A DNA stretch of 13,600 bases from Saprospiraceae bacterium (GTDB taxonomy: Bacteria; Bacteroidota; Bacteroidia; Chitinophagales; Saprospiraceae): assembly GCA_007125435.1 (NCBI GenBank), contig SLDF01000240.1:1-13600 (forward strand). The letters run 5' to 3'. Of the stretch, positions 7,541 to 13,600 are shown piece by piece. The translations under genes and the position numbers were made by a program. The notes under the pieces were generated by a model. It was not told the DNA's origin. It did not search any database and worked only from the letters and a program-made list of their open reading frames with translations. Each line of letters starts with the position of its first letter. Position 1 is the first letter of the stretch.

Positions 7541-8434
7541 TTAGTTTTTATGTTGTGTGAGTGTAGCAAGAAAAGATTCGTATTCACTGAGCCATTTAGA
7601 CAAAGCTTTTACATACAGAGGCTCTTTCTGTGTTGCTGATAACACGTGGTCCGGTATCCATGGGTTTTTCTTTCCTGAAAAATGGATAATAGCAGCGTCA
7701 TCCAAAGTAAGACCTTTTTCTTTTTCAAGTATAGATGCCAGTCCGAGCCTGTAGTTGTATTTGGCTGATAGTGGATAATAGTTTTCCCTGAAATAGCGAT
7801 TGATAAGATACTGGTCGTTTGCGGAGCGCTTGAGAGGAAGAAAAAAATCAGGCTGCAGTAGGTCAAGCATTTCGAGGTAAACGCTTTGAGTAAAATAAGT
7901 ATCATCAGCAATAAGAACACCCGTATTAAAAGTTTGATACCAATACTTATTGCTGCCATCGTGGTCATGAGCCATTTTATAAGTACAGGCATCTCTGGCT
8001 ATTCCAAGATGACTAGGTCTGTCCGGTGAGAACATAATCGTCTTCACTCTACTAACCTGGTTAAAAATATTACCTTGAAAAAAAGCATCACCATCTACAT
8101 ATATGTATTTGTCATACCCACTCAAGTTGAAAAGTGCCAACAAGTTAAACTGTACTTTAGAATGGGCTATATCTGGTCGTACTTTATAGATTGGCTCCAC
8201 AGCTTTTGACAGTTCAGGAGGTGGAGTAATAAATTTGACATTTGGAAAAACTTCTAGTAAACTTCTATCTCTTTTTTCTAATTCATGATCTACTATAATC
8301 ACATCTCCTTCAAACCAAGGATTATATTTAAAAAATGTGTGCAACATTACACAAGTTCCAGGTATAAATGCACTATTAGTAATTGTGCAAAGACATACTT
8401 TTCCTATATTCTTCTTACGCTTCCAAAACCACAT
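7541..8434 (-). CDS. GT8-like glycosyltransferase (first paralogue)
   Basis: A 297-residue cytoplasmic glycosyltransferase with the same plan as its downstream neighbour. It has VCLCTITNSAF near the start, DGD as the metal-binding DxD motif at 114-116 (YIYVDGDAFF), FNTGVLIAD at 169-177, ANDQYLIN at 205-212 and IIHFSGKKNPW at 249-259. The N-terminus begins MWFWKRKKN, a short basic stretch that may help it sit on the membrane. The DxD differs (DGD versus DSD) and the segment after it is divergent (SRVKTIMFSPDRPSHLGIARD), which suggests the pair use different donors or acceptors. It lies 13 bp after the sulfotransferase, in the same operon. Confidence 0.85.
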   Translation of the reverse strand: MWFWKRKKNIGKVCLCTITNSAFIPGTCVMLHTFFKYNPWFEGDVIIVDHELEKRDRSLLEVFPNVKFITPPPELSKAVEPIYKVRPDIAHSKVQFNLLALFNLSGYDKYIYVDGDAFFQGNIFNQVSRVKTIMFSPDRPSHLGIARDACTYKMAHDHDGSNKYWYQTFNTGVLIADDTYFTQSVYLEMLDLLQPDFFLPLKRSANDQYLINRYFRENYYPLSAKYNYRLGLASILEKEKGLTLDDAAIIHFSGKKNPWIPDHVLSATQKEPLYVKALSKWLSEYESFLATLTQHKN

Positions 8435-8447
8435 ACATGCAACTAAT

Positions 8448-9368
8448 TTAATTACAATCTACTGTCTCACTCCACTTCAGAGCTTCATCATGCCAGTTTT
8501 TAACATGATCATTTTGTGTTAATTCCCATATTTTTAAAAGATCATTGGCATATTTCTCACTAAGAAACCTTTTGAACCGCTCAGGAATTTGCCTCTTATC
8601 ACCTGCATTCATTTTTTTGCTCAATGGGAAAACATCCCAACTATCGGTTTTTCTAATACCTAAGAAGTCAAAAACGCTTTTTAAAAAATTAATAGGATTT
8701 TGTTTCACATCTTCATAGTAACCTATGAAGATGTGTTCCTTCGGAAAGTGAGCCTGCCAATGGAGCAGAGTAGACAGGTAGTCACCTTTCATACGGCATC
8801 CATCGAACTCAAAAAAACGATAAACATAGTCGTCGTCCATATCATCGTAATTGAGCTGGTGCTTCCGCAGTCTCATCAGATAGGCAGACCAGTCTCGTTC
8901 GACGGGGTTGCGCATGATGAAGATAATCTTGAGATGAGGGTTAATCTGTTTGACTTTAGCAACATCGGCTTTTGAGAGCATGGAATAACCGGGGGTTACC
9001 TCACCTGCGACTTGATGAGGCTGCCTTCGTCTGAATAGATTCCTGTACCACTTGTCGTTGCAATAGCTAAAAAAGTAATGTAAGTACCATCTGAAATCAT
9101 CCCAGTTACTCGATTTTTTGAAGCATGTCTTTAAAGCCTGCGCGGCTGTCAAAAGGTTATATCTTCTCAGAGGAGAGGCTTCACTGAGCACAGACGAACT
9201 TGAGTAGCTCTTGGAACGATCAAAATAGTGAATCTCTTTTTTCGGAGGTAAGTATAGGCCTTCGTGCTTGCGCATACAGCTGTACAGCCAGGTGGTAGCA
9301 CTTTTTTGAGCACCAATGACCAGAAAATCGGGACCAGACCTTACTGATGTTTTGAGTATATTGTCCAT
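8448..9368 (-). CDS. PAPS-dependent sulfotransferase
   Basis: Predicted to transfer sulfate from PAPS, most likely to a sugar of the glycan made by this operon. The 5'-phosphosulfate-binding loop is IGAQKSATTW at 18-27, with the catalytic-type Lys22. The 3'-phosphate-binding region is IFIMRNPVERDWSAYL at 149-164, with Arg153 and Ser161. KGDYLSTLLHW (194-204) and FIGYYEDVKQNP (214-225) match the conserved C-terminal half of bacterial carbohydrate sulfotransferases. The length of 306 residues is normal and no signal peptide is present, so it acts in the cytoplasm. Its ATG is 2 bp after the ABC ATPase stop, pointing to tight co-expression with the exporter. The acceptor is inferred from context only. 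Confidence 0.9.
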   Translation of the reverse strand: MDNILKTSVRSGPDFLVIGAQKSATTWLYSCMRKHEGLYLPPKKEIHYFDRSKSYSSSSVLSEASPLRRYNLLTAAQALKTCFKKSSNWDDFRWYLHYFFSYCNDKWYRNLFRRRQPHQVAGEVTPGYSMLSKADVAKVKQINPHLKIIFIMRNPVERDWSAYLMRLRKHQLNYDDMDDDYVYRFFEFDGCRMKGDYLSTLLHWQAHFPKEHIFIGYYEDVKQNPINFLKSVFDFLGIRKTDSWDVFPLSKKMNAGDKRQIPERFKRFLSEKYANDLLKIWELTQNDHVKNWHDEALKWSETVDCN

Positions 9369-9370
9369 TC

Positions 9371-10222
9371 TTACATTTCGTAGTATCGCACCTTCATTAA
9401 TTTGATTTCCTTCAGCTCTTCGCTGATGTTGTCACCTAGTACATCCTTGATGTAGTACTCCATAGCGCTACCGGGGTCGTTCGTGTCCTTGATCAATTGA
9501 CCTTTTCTCAGGACTAATACTCTGTGCGCTAGAGCCATGACCTTCTTGATCCGGTTAGTGACATAAAGTACAGCTCTATCGGGATCTTTGACATATTCTT
9601 CCAAGTGTTCATAGCACTTCGTTTTGAACAGGCTGTCGCCTACAGCCAGAGCCTCATCTATGATGAATATATTGGGTTCGGTAGCAATGGCTGTAGCGTA
9701 GGACAGGCGCGCCCTCATACCTGAAGAATAATTACCTACAGGTGTTTGCAAAGCGTCTTTGAGCTCAGAGAAGTCAATGATAAAATCCAGTTTTTCCTTC
9801 AGCTCCTGAGCCGTCATACCATATATGGCAGCTTTTAGCTTTATGTTATCCAGTCCGGTGAATTCATTTTTTAGACCCACATTGAGTGCAAAAATAGGTG
9901 TTACCTTCAAGCCTTCCTTTATAAAAATATGGCCCAGGTCTTGCTGATAAATACCAGCTATGAGGCGCATAAGTGTCGTCTTTCCTGATCCATTAGCACC
10001 TATGACGGATATGATTTCACCTGCCTTGACTTGAAAACTGATGTTGTCAACAGCCCAAAACTCATGTGGTCTCAGTGAAGTGCTTAATGGCAGCCCCAGC
10101 GCCTGTTTGCTCACGTCCACCATGCCGTAGTAAAGTCCGGTCTTCAGCAGTTTGCAAAACTTCTTTGAGACGCCTTCTACGCTTATGAGGGTATTATCAT
10201 CCTTGACACTTTTGTCTTCCAT
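9371..10222 (-). CDS. Polysaccharide-type ABC transporter ATPase (Wzt/TagH-like)
   Basis: Energises export of a surface glycan with the permease encoded just upstream (5-bp gap). The 283-residue protein has a long N-terminal part with a Wzt-type segment FWAVDNISFQVKAGE at 55-69. Walker A is GANGSGKT (75-82), the signature YSSGMRARL (165-173), Walker B IFIIDE (185-190) and the D-loop ALAVGD. The region after Walker A (FALNVGLKNEFTGLDNI) matches the TagH/Wzt/KpsT branch. The H-loop position reads VTNRIKKV, with Asn223 instead of His; the codon AAC is at 9556-9554. The protein stops about 45 residues after the nucleotide-binding domain, so it lacks the C-terminal carbohydrate-binding domain of the long Wzt type. 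Recognition of the glycan must lie elsewhere. Confidence 0.92.
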   Translation of the reverse strand: MEDKSVKDDNTLISVEGVSKKFCKLLKTGLYYGMVDVSKQALGLPLSTSLRPHEFWAVDNISFQVKAGEIISVIGANGSGKTTLMRLIAGIYQQDLGHIFIKEGLKVTPIFALNVGLKNEFTGLDNIKLKAAIYGMTAQELKEKLDFIIDFSELKDALQTPVGNYSSGMRARLSYATAIATEPNIFIIDEALAVGDSLFKTKCYEHLEEYVKDPDRAVLYVTNRIKKVMALAHRVLVLRKGQLIKDTNDPGSAMEYYIKDVLGDNISEELKEIKLMKVRYYEM

Positions 10223-10227
10223 TTGTA

Positions 10228-11022
10228 TTAATTATTGACCAGTCTCTCCAGTACTCGCCTGCCCACTTTGATAAGCATCCTGTAAGTTACAAAAAATATA
10301 AAAATAGATACAGAGGCGCATACCACTGTGGCCCATATGTGGTTAATATGCCCTGACACCAATACATCCCTCGGTAATCCGACCAGGTAAGTCAGAGGAT
10401 TGTACTTCACTATAGATTGTAGGTATCCGGCACTTACGTTTGCGGTATAGACCACAGGCGTCAGGAACATCATCAGCTTCATACCCTCATCGATGATCGT
10501 ACCCAGATCTACAGCTATGATGCGCAGTATAGCTGTAAACATGCCGATAGCTAGCCCCAGACAAAACAATGGAACCAATGCCAAAGGGAAAAGCAATGAC
10601 CACCAGGAAAACCGGATGCCAAAAAACAACAACACAATCACATTGAGCAAAAACGGTATGATAAAGTTGATCAAATGAACCACAATCTTTTGCGTGATAA
10701 ACGGCTCGAAAGGCACTTTTGCCATGATGAGCATCCGACCATTGGTCACCAGGAGATTGCTGGTCGACTTGTACGCCTCCAGATAAAACCCCCATATCGA
10801 CGTACTCAGTAAAACATAAGCAGGGTAAGGCATGCCCGTATCTCCGGGATCAATGATTCCCGCACCGTTCAGAAATACCCATATCACGACAGCCAACAAA
10901 GGAAGCACAAACATCCACGTCAAGCCCAAAAACGACTTTTTATAAGCGCCGACGATCTCAGTAATCGACAACTGCTGCACCAGAAAACCCCGCCCCATCA
11001 TCTTATCGTAAAATCTACCCAT
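10228..11022 (-). CDS. ABC-2 type polysaccharide export permease (Wzm/TagG-like)
   Basis: Inner-membrane partner of the downstream ATPase, expected to move a lipid-linked glycan across the membrane. An N-terminal amphipathic stretch (about 14-35, with ITEIVGAYKKSFLGLTW, typical of the family) precedes about six membrane segments. These lie near residues 36-55, 69-86, 114-137, 146-167, 180-198 and 232-252, counted from the GTG start below. MAKVPFEPF and YNPLTYLVGLPRDVL are characteristic ABC-2 polysaccharide-permease motifs. The start is taken as ATG at 11022; a GTG at 11031 in the same frame adds three residues and is possible. It is the first gene of the five-gene operon. Confidence 0.9.
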   Translation of the reverse strand: MGRFYDKMMGRGFLVQQLSITEIVGAYKKSFLGLTWMFVLPLLAVVIWVFLNGAGIIDPGDTGMPYPAYVLLSTSIWGFYLEAYKSTSNLLVTNGRMLIMAKVPFEPFITQKIVVHLINFIIPFLLNVIVLLFFGIRFSWWSLLFPLALVPLFCLGLAIGMFTAILRIIAVDLGTIIDEGMKLMMFLTPVVYTANVSAGYLQSIVKYNPLTYLVGLPRDVLVSGHINHIWATVVCASVSIFIFFVTYRMLIKVGRRVLERLVNN

Positions 11023-11139
11023 ATCTTTCACAATATACCATCCCCCAAAAATGCAAATAAATATTTGTTTTACCTTGCATTGATAGCGATTACTTCCATA
11101 GCGAGATTTCTACAGCTTTTAATATTGAAGTATGAATTG

Positions 11140-11345
11140 CGATTTTATAGGCTTCATGTCTTTGGTGTGCCCCCTTACTAACTTGCGGGGTTGGGCTACA
11201 CTCTTGTATTCCTGACTGTCTCATGGGCAGTCACTAGTTGCGGGTTGTTTACGCTTCGCTGTTTAATGTTTGAGATGCGCTACGCTTTCTCAAACGTTTA
11301 CGCTGCGATAGCGCTGCTATCTCCGCTGTTTAGGCTTGAAGATGA
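11140..11345. repeat. Hairpin-rich non-coding element
   Basis: Several short palindromes crowd together. TGACTG/CAGTCA lies around 11213-11233. GTTTGAGA (11268-11275) pairs with TCTCAAAC (11288-11295). GATAGC (11307-11312) pairs with GCTATC (11316-11321) around GCT. Between them, variants of ACGCTTCGCT recur (near 11251, 11282 and 11299). No frame gives a credible protein. The word use (TACGCT, TTCGCT) resembles that of copies A and B. A second copy of this element is not present in the window, so family membership is a guess. Confidence 0.4.
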
Positions 11346-11430
11346 CTGATAGCTTTCAAGTCTTATTTGGATAGAAATTCTGATTTAAAAAGATATCGCA
11401 AAATCATCACTAGAAGCTCTGCAATTATAC

Positions 11431-11541
11431 CTAAGCTCCTAAGCCTCTAAGCTCCTTCAGACATTCTACCTTCTACCTTTTACAAAAAAACATTGGCTCT
11501 CATCGACTTTCGACTTTCTGACCTTTAGACCTTCGACCCTT
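11431..11541. repeat. Cluster of three short tandem repeats (7-9 nt units)
   Basis: Three different pyrimidine-rich tandem arrays sit side by side. An octamer CTAAGCTC repeats three times at 11431-11454 with two changes in the middle unit. TTCTACC repeats twice at 11464-11477 and fades into TTTTAC. TCGACTT repeats twice at 11503-11516 and continues as degenerate 8-9 nt units (TCTGACCTT, TAGACCTT, CGACCCTT) to 11541. They lie in the gap between the divergent permease and hydrolase genes. The rest of 11346-11605 shows nothing else recognisable. Confidence 0.75.
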
Positions 11542-11605
11542 CGTTATCATCATCCTTTTATCTTTCAAAGCGACCTTTGACTTTTGTTGTCATACTCTAC
11601 TGTAT

Positions 11606-11775
11606 TGCATCAGCGATGCGGAGTGGTGGCGAAGCGTATGCGAAGCCAGACTCGGTGCTGCACCGACCCCTCGGGGCAGTGACGAGGCCGAGCGAATAGC
11701 GAGCCACGAAGCGTAGCGACCTTCTATGTCCGACTCATCCCAAGATGAGACGGACATAGAAGGTGATGCCCAAAG
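11606..11775 (-). repeat. GC-rich dispersed repeat, copy B (inverted relative to A)
   Basis: The core 11606-11721 is the reverse complement of copy A's core at 113 of 116 positions. The header GGTGATGCCCAAAG (11762-11775) is the complement of copy A's CTTTGGGCATCACC. In place of copy A's 18-nt middle piece, copy B carries a large palindrome (11719-11764). The whole unit lies directly upstream of the alpha/beta-hydrolase gene, leaving about 46 bp before its ATG, so it may shape that gene's promoter or leader. Confidence 0.85.
11719..11764. repeat. Large palindrome inside copy B
   Basis: Arms 11719-11739 and 11744-11764 are 21 nt each, pair at 20 of 21 positions, and leave a 4-nt loop CCAA. 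The single mismatch is an A-A opposition near the tip. As RNA this would be a very stable hairpin. Copy A lacks it, so it is a separable module of the repeat. No T-run follows, so it is not a standard intrinsic terminator. Confidence 0.85.
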
Positions 11776-11821
11776 AAAAATAAGTATCTTCATGCCCATG
11801 ACGCTAGTAAAAATCACAGAG

Positions 11822-12700
11822 ATGAAAATCATAAAAGGAGTATGCTGCAAAATGAGCCTATTCATCATGGTGGTGGCTATGGTGGCGTGCCGGGCGGAGG
11901 TCATTACAGTAGATGAGGATCCAGGGCCTGTATATACAATGACACGAAGTATCAGCTATGATGGGGTATCTGTGGATGTGATCATCGATAAGCCGGTGGG
12001 TGATGCGCACGATGTCTTGATGGTCTTTCACGGTACAGTGGGTTTTGACAGCTTGATCATGCAAGCCGCTAATAATGCGCTCAATGGGTTTAGAAGGGTC
12101 CTGGACAGGGATGATGTCATGGTCGTGAGTGTAGCTTATCCTCAGGAGGACATACTATTTGGTGATAATATACGGCAGGCTGAGGCTGCGCTACTATGGT
12201 TGATAAATGAGGCAGAAGCTGAGCTGGAGATAGACGTACAGAAGGTATTCATAGCCGGTCATTCTCAGGGGGGCTATATCGTCACCCGACTGAATACAAT
12301 GCATGCTACCGATGGTGTGATCGCTAATGCCCCTGGGCCGCTCAATCTCGTCTTTCGCTGCTCACTCGAGGAGAATGGCGCACTGCCGAGTGGGCTTGTC
12401 TGCTCACTGCTCGAAAGCGAATATGGTCCACCCTCAGCAAACCCGACGCCATACTTCGAAAGATCATTGCTCCACTTCACATCAGGGTACAAATCGGATA
12501 TACTCTTCGTACAGGGGCTAGAAGACTCACCCATCCAGATGCACTCATGGCCCGGATTCAAAGATGATCTCCAGAGCTGCAGCGATTGTCAAAGCATTCA
12601 GTTTTTAGAATTAGAAGGCATGGGCCATAATGCTCTATTCAATAGTCTACAAGCCAGGACGACATTCAATATATTTATAAAGGAACGCTCGCAGGATTAG
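11822..12700 (+). CDS. Alpha/beta-hydrolase lipoprotein
   Basis: Predicted cell-envelope esterase, lipase or acyl hydrolase. From ATG 11822 the protein has 292 residues. A basic n-region (MKIIKGVCCK) and a hydrophobic core end at Cys23 (AMVAC), a slightly atypical lipobox with Met at -3. The hydrolase fold shows VFHGTVG with the oxyanion HG at 70-71, the nucleophile elbow GHSQGG with Ser148, a probable acid Asp235 in QGLEDSP and catalytic His269 in GMGHN. Two cysteine pairs (180/194 and 253/256) suit a disulfide-bearing exported protein. The frame stays open upstream to 11726, but that stretch lies in repeat copy B and would place 32 residues before the signal peptide, so it is rejected. ATG 11852, preceded by AAAGGAG, is a second possible start. 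The substrate is unknown, and the gene has no operon partner in view. Confidence 0.82.
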   Translation: MKIIKGVCCKMSLFIMVVAMVACRAEVITVDEDPGPVYTMTRSISYDGVSVDVIIDKPVGDAHDVLMVFHGTVGFDSLIMQAANNALNGFRRVLDRDDVMVVSVAYPQEDILFGDNIRQAEAALLWLINEAEAELEIDVQKVFIAGHSQGGYIVTRLNTMHATDGVIANAPGPLNLVFRCSLEENGALPSGLVCSLLESEYGPPSANPTPYFERSLLHFTSGYKSDILFVQGLEDSPIQMHSWPGFKDDLQSCSDCQSIQFLELEGMGHNALFNSLQARTTFNIFIKERSQD

Positions 12701-12766
12701 CCAATATCGGCCGTGAGCTGGTGCGCTGTTCTTGTTATCGATTAGTGATATTTTGTGTTTGTAGGG

Positions 12767-12810
12767 GGGCATCACCCTCCTCCTGTCATCGTCGGCGTGA
12801 TGCCCAAAGC
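12767..12810 (+). repeat. Short palindromic copy C of the dispersed repeat
   Basis: GGGCATCAC (12767-12775) pairs perfectly with GTGATGCCC (12797-12805) around a 21-nt loop, and AAAG follows. The left 29 nt match copy A (3675-3703) at 26 of 29 positions. The right edge read on the minus strand (GCTTTGGGCATCAC, 12810-12797) repeats the header of copies A and B. The 116-nt core is absent, so this looks like the minimal form, header plus its complement. It lies about 65 bp after the hydrolase stop. Confidence 0.7.
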
Positions 12811-12868
12811 GACAAAATGAAATAGAACCTGTAAAGTCTTAATATCCATCTAAAAAAATCTCTTACTG

Positions 12869-12944
12869 CAAAACGTGCCATTTTGGCTCAAATCAGGCTA
12901 AAATGTGCCAAAATGGAACAAAATGACCAAAATGGCACATTTTG
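12869..12944. promoter_or_regulatory. Cluster of three CCAAAATGG sites in a long inverted repeat
   Basis: The motif CCAAAATGG, or its complement CCATTTTGG, occurs at 12878-12886, 12908-12916 and 12927-12935. The outer two lie in 18-nt arms (12869-12886 and 12927-12944) that pair at 17 of 18 positions. Each site is itself a short dyad, CCA-N3-TGG. This arrangement suits an operator for a dimeric regulator acting on the gene starting at 13054, or a large stem-loop. The rest of 12701-13053 is AT-rich, with no clear -33/-7 promoter pair that I could place. Confidence 0.5.
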
Positions 12945-13053
12945 TAAAATAAAATTTCATAATAAAACACATTAGCTTCTATTAAATTGGCTGTTTGGCA
13001 CGATATCTGAGAATAATTATTCGTAATTTATTCTTAATTAAAATTGTTTTATT

Positions 13054-13600
13054 ATGAAAACACAAGTAAAGTTTTTTACCCAGTTACTTCCGGGCAGAAG
13101 TCATGTAGCTTACGGAAGTACAACCTCTCCAAAACTTACTGCTAAAAGAAGTATTGGAGCAATGATCGAGTCACGGTTATCGGCAAGGCGGACAATTCTG
13201 GCCTGTTTAGGGCTTTTGTTGTTTACCTTGTCGCATAGCCAGACCTTACCCAGTCCACCGCCTTCTGTACCTGGTCTGTCGGAGGGGTGGACACCGCTCG
13301 CGACCTACAGGGAAACAACGGAGGCGTTTTACGCTCTGCCTGCAGGCAAAACCATTCTGGACTACAATGATGATGAAAAGATCATCATGGAGCAAAGCTT
13401 CTCAGATGAACAAGTTCTTATCAGTTGGGATGAGTCAGTTGGAGGCATCAAGTCTATTACGGTTTTGGATCCGAGTCGGCAGTTCAGACCTGAGGTCTAT
13501 GCATACAAGCAAATGGTAGTACTGCCAAACGAAGTCCGTTTTTTAGATGAAGATGGATCTGTATTGTACGCCACATCTATTGGTGAGAATAGAGATGAAG
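13054..13600 (+). CDS. Secreted protein of unknown function, 3' end outside window
   Basis: An open frame of 182 codons runs from ATG 13054 to the right edge without a stop. The first 36 residues (MKTQVKFFTQLLPGRSHVAYG…) are polar and basic. They are followed by a classic signal peptide from Met37: SRLSARRTILACLGLLLFTLSHSQ, with cleavage likely near Gln63. The mature part starts TLPSPPPSVPGLSEGW and continues as mixed, acidic sequence with strand-like segments (ILDYNDDEKIIM, KSITVLDPSRQF, VVLPNEVRFLDEDGSV). ATG 13162 (Met37) is a serious alternative start and would give a normal-length signal. I do not recognise a family. The upstream CCAAAATGG cluster may regulate it. Large Bacteroidota surface proteins often begin this way, but that is only an analogy. 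Confidence 0.75.
   Translation, partial: MKTQVKFFTQLLPGRSHVAYGSTTSPKLTAKRSIGAMIESRLSARRTILACLGLLLFTLSHSQTLPSPPPSVPGLSEGWTPLATYRETTEAFYALPAGKTILDYNDDEKIIMEQSFSDEQVLISWDESVGGIKSITVLDPSRQFRPEVYAYKQMVVLPNEVRFLDEDGSVLYATSIGENRDE

Noticed and set aside
10493..10795. Open frames on other frames within the permease gene
   Set aside because: They overlap a convincing ABC-2 permease completely and show no protein family features.
11726..11821. Upstream extension of the hydrolase to ATG 11726
   Set aside because: It would translate the palindrome of copy B and place 32 residues before the lipoprotein signal peptide.
11590..11904. Minus-strand frame running through copy B and into the hydrolase gene
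   Set aside because: Shadow of the repeat plus antisense of a well-supported hydrolase.
12869..12944. CRISPR-like repeat array
   Set aside because: The repeated word is only 9 nt, the spacing is irregular (30 and 19 nt), and no cas genes are present.

Overview
The window looks like chromosomal DNA of a member of the Bacteroidota. The signs are a BtuB/BtuG vitamin B12 uptake pair, promoter boxes of the TAnnTTTG type, a surface-lipoprotein signature (Cys followed by an acidic run) and almost no Shine-Dalgarno sequences. The order cannot be fixed from sequence alone; a Saprospiria- or Cytophagia-like environmental genome is a guess. There are no rRNA or tRNA genes, transposases, phage genes or CRISPR arrays.

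Layout. Positions 1-373 are non-coding, with hairpins and a 21-bp-arm inverted repeat. Positions 374-3606 (minus strand) form a B12 acquisition unit: promoter, cobalamin riboswitch, TonB-dependent receptor BtuB, then a BtuG-like beta-propeller lipoprotein. Positions 3671-3818 hold a GC-rich dispersed repeat (copy A). Positions 3917-5392 (minus) encode a secreted S10 serine carboxypeptidase-like enzyme. Divergent from it, 5631-6641 (plus) encodes a membrane-anchored SRPBCC plus GyrI-like fusion. Positions 6642-11022 (minus) are a tight five-gene operon. In transcription order it holds an ABC-2 permease (Wzm/TagG type), an ABC ATPase (Wzt/TagH type), a PAPS-dependent sulfotransferase and two paralogous GT8-like glycosyltransferases, with gaps of 2-13 bp. 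About 800 bp of non-coding DNA follows, containing hairpins, tandem 7-8 nt repeats and copy B of the dispersed repeat in inverted orientation. Positions 11822-12700 (plus) encode an alpha/beta-hydrolase lipoprotein. Positions 12701-13053 are non-coding, with a short repeat copy C and a CCAAAATGG site cluster. A secreted protein of unknown function starts at 13054 and runs off the right edge.

How the genes work together. The riboswitch should shut off btuB-btuG when cobalamin is plentiful; BtuG would capture B12 at the cell surface and hand it to BtuB. The five-gene operon reads as a compact module that builds, sulfates and exports a surface glycan through an ABC-dependent route. Its ATPase has Asn where the H-loop His is expected. 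Other points of interest are the repeat family (two 116-nt cores, 97% identical, inverted about 7.8 kb apart, plus a minimal palindromic version), the octamer/heptamer tandem repeats, and the operator-like array in front of the last gene.
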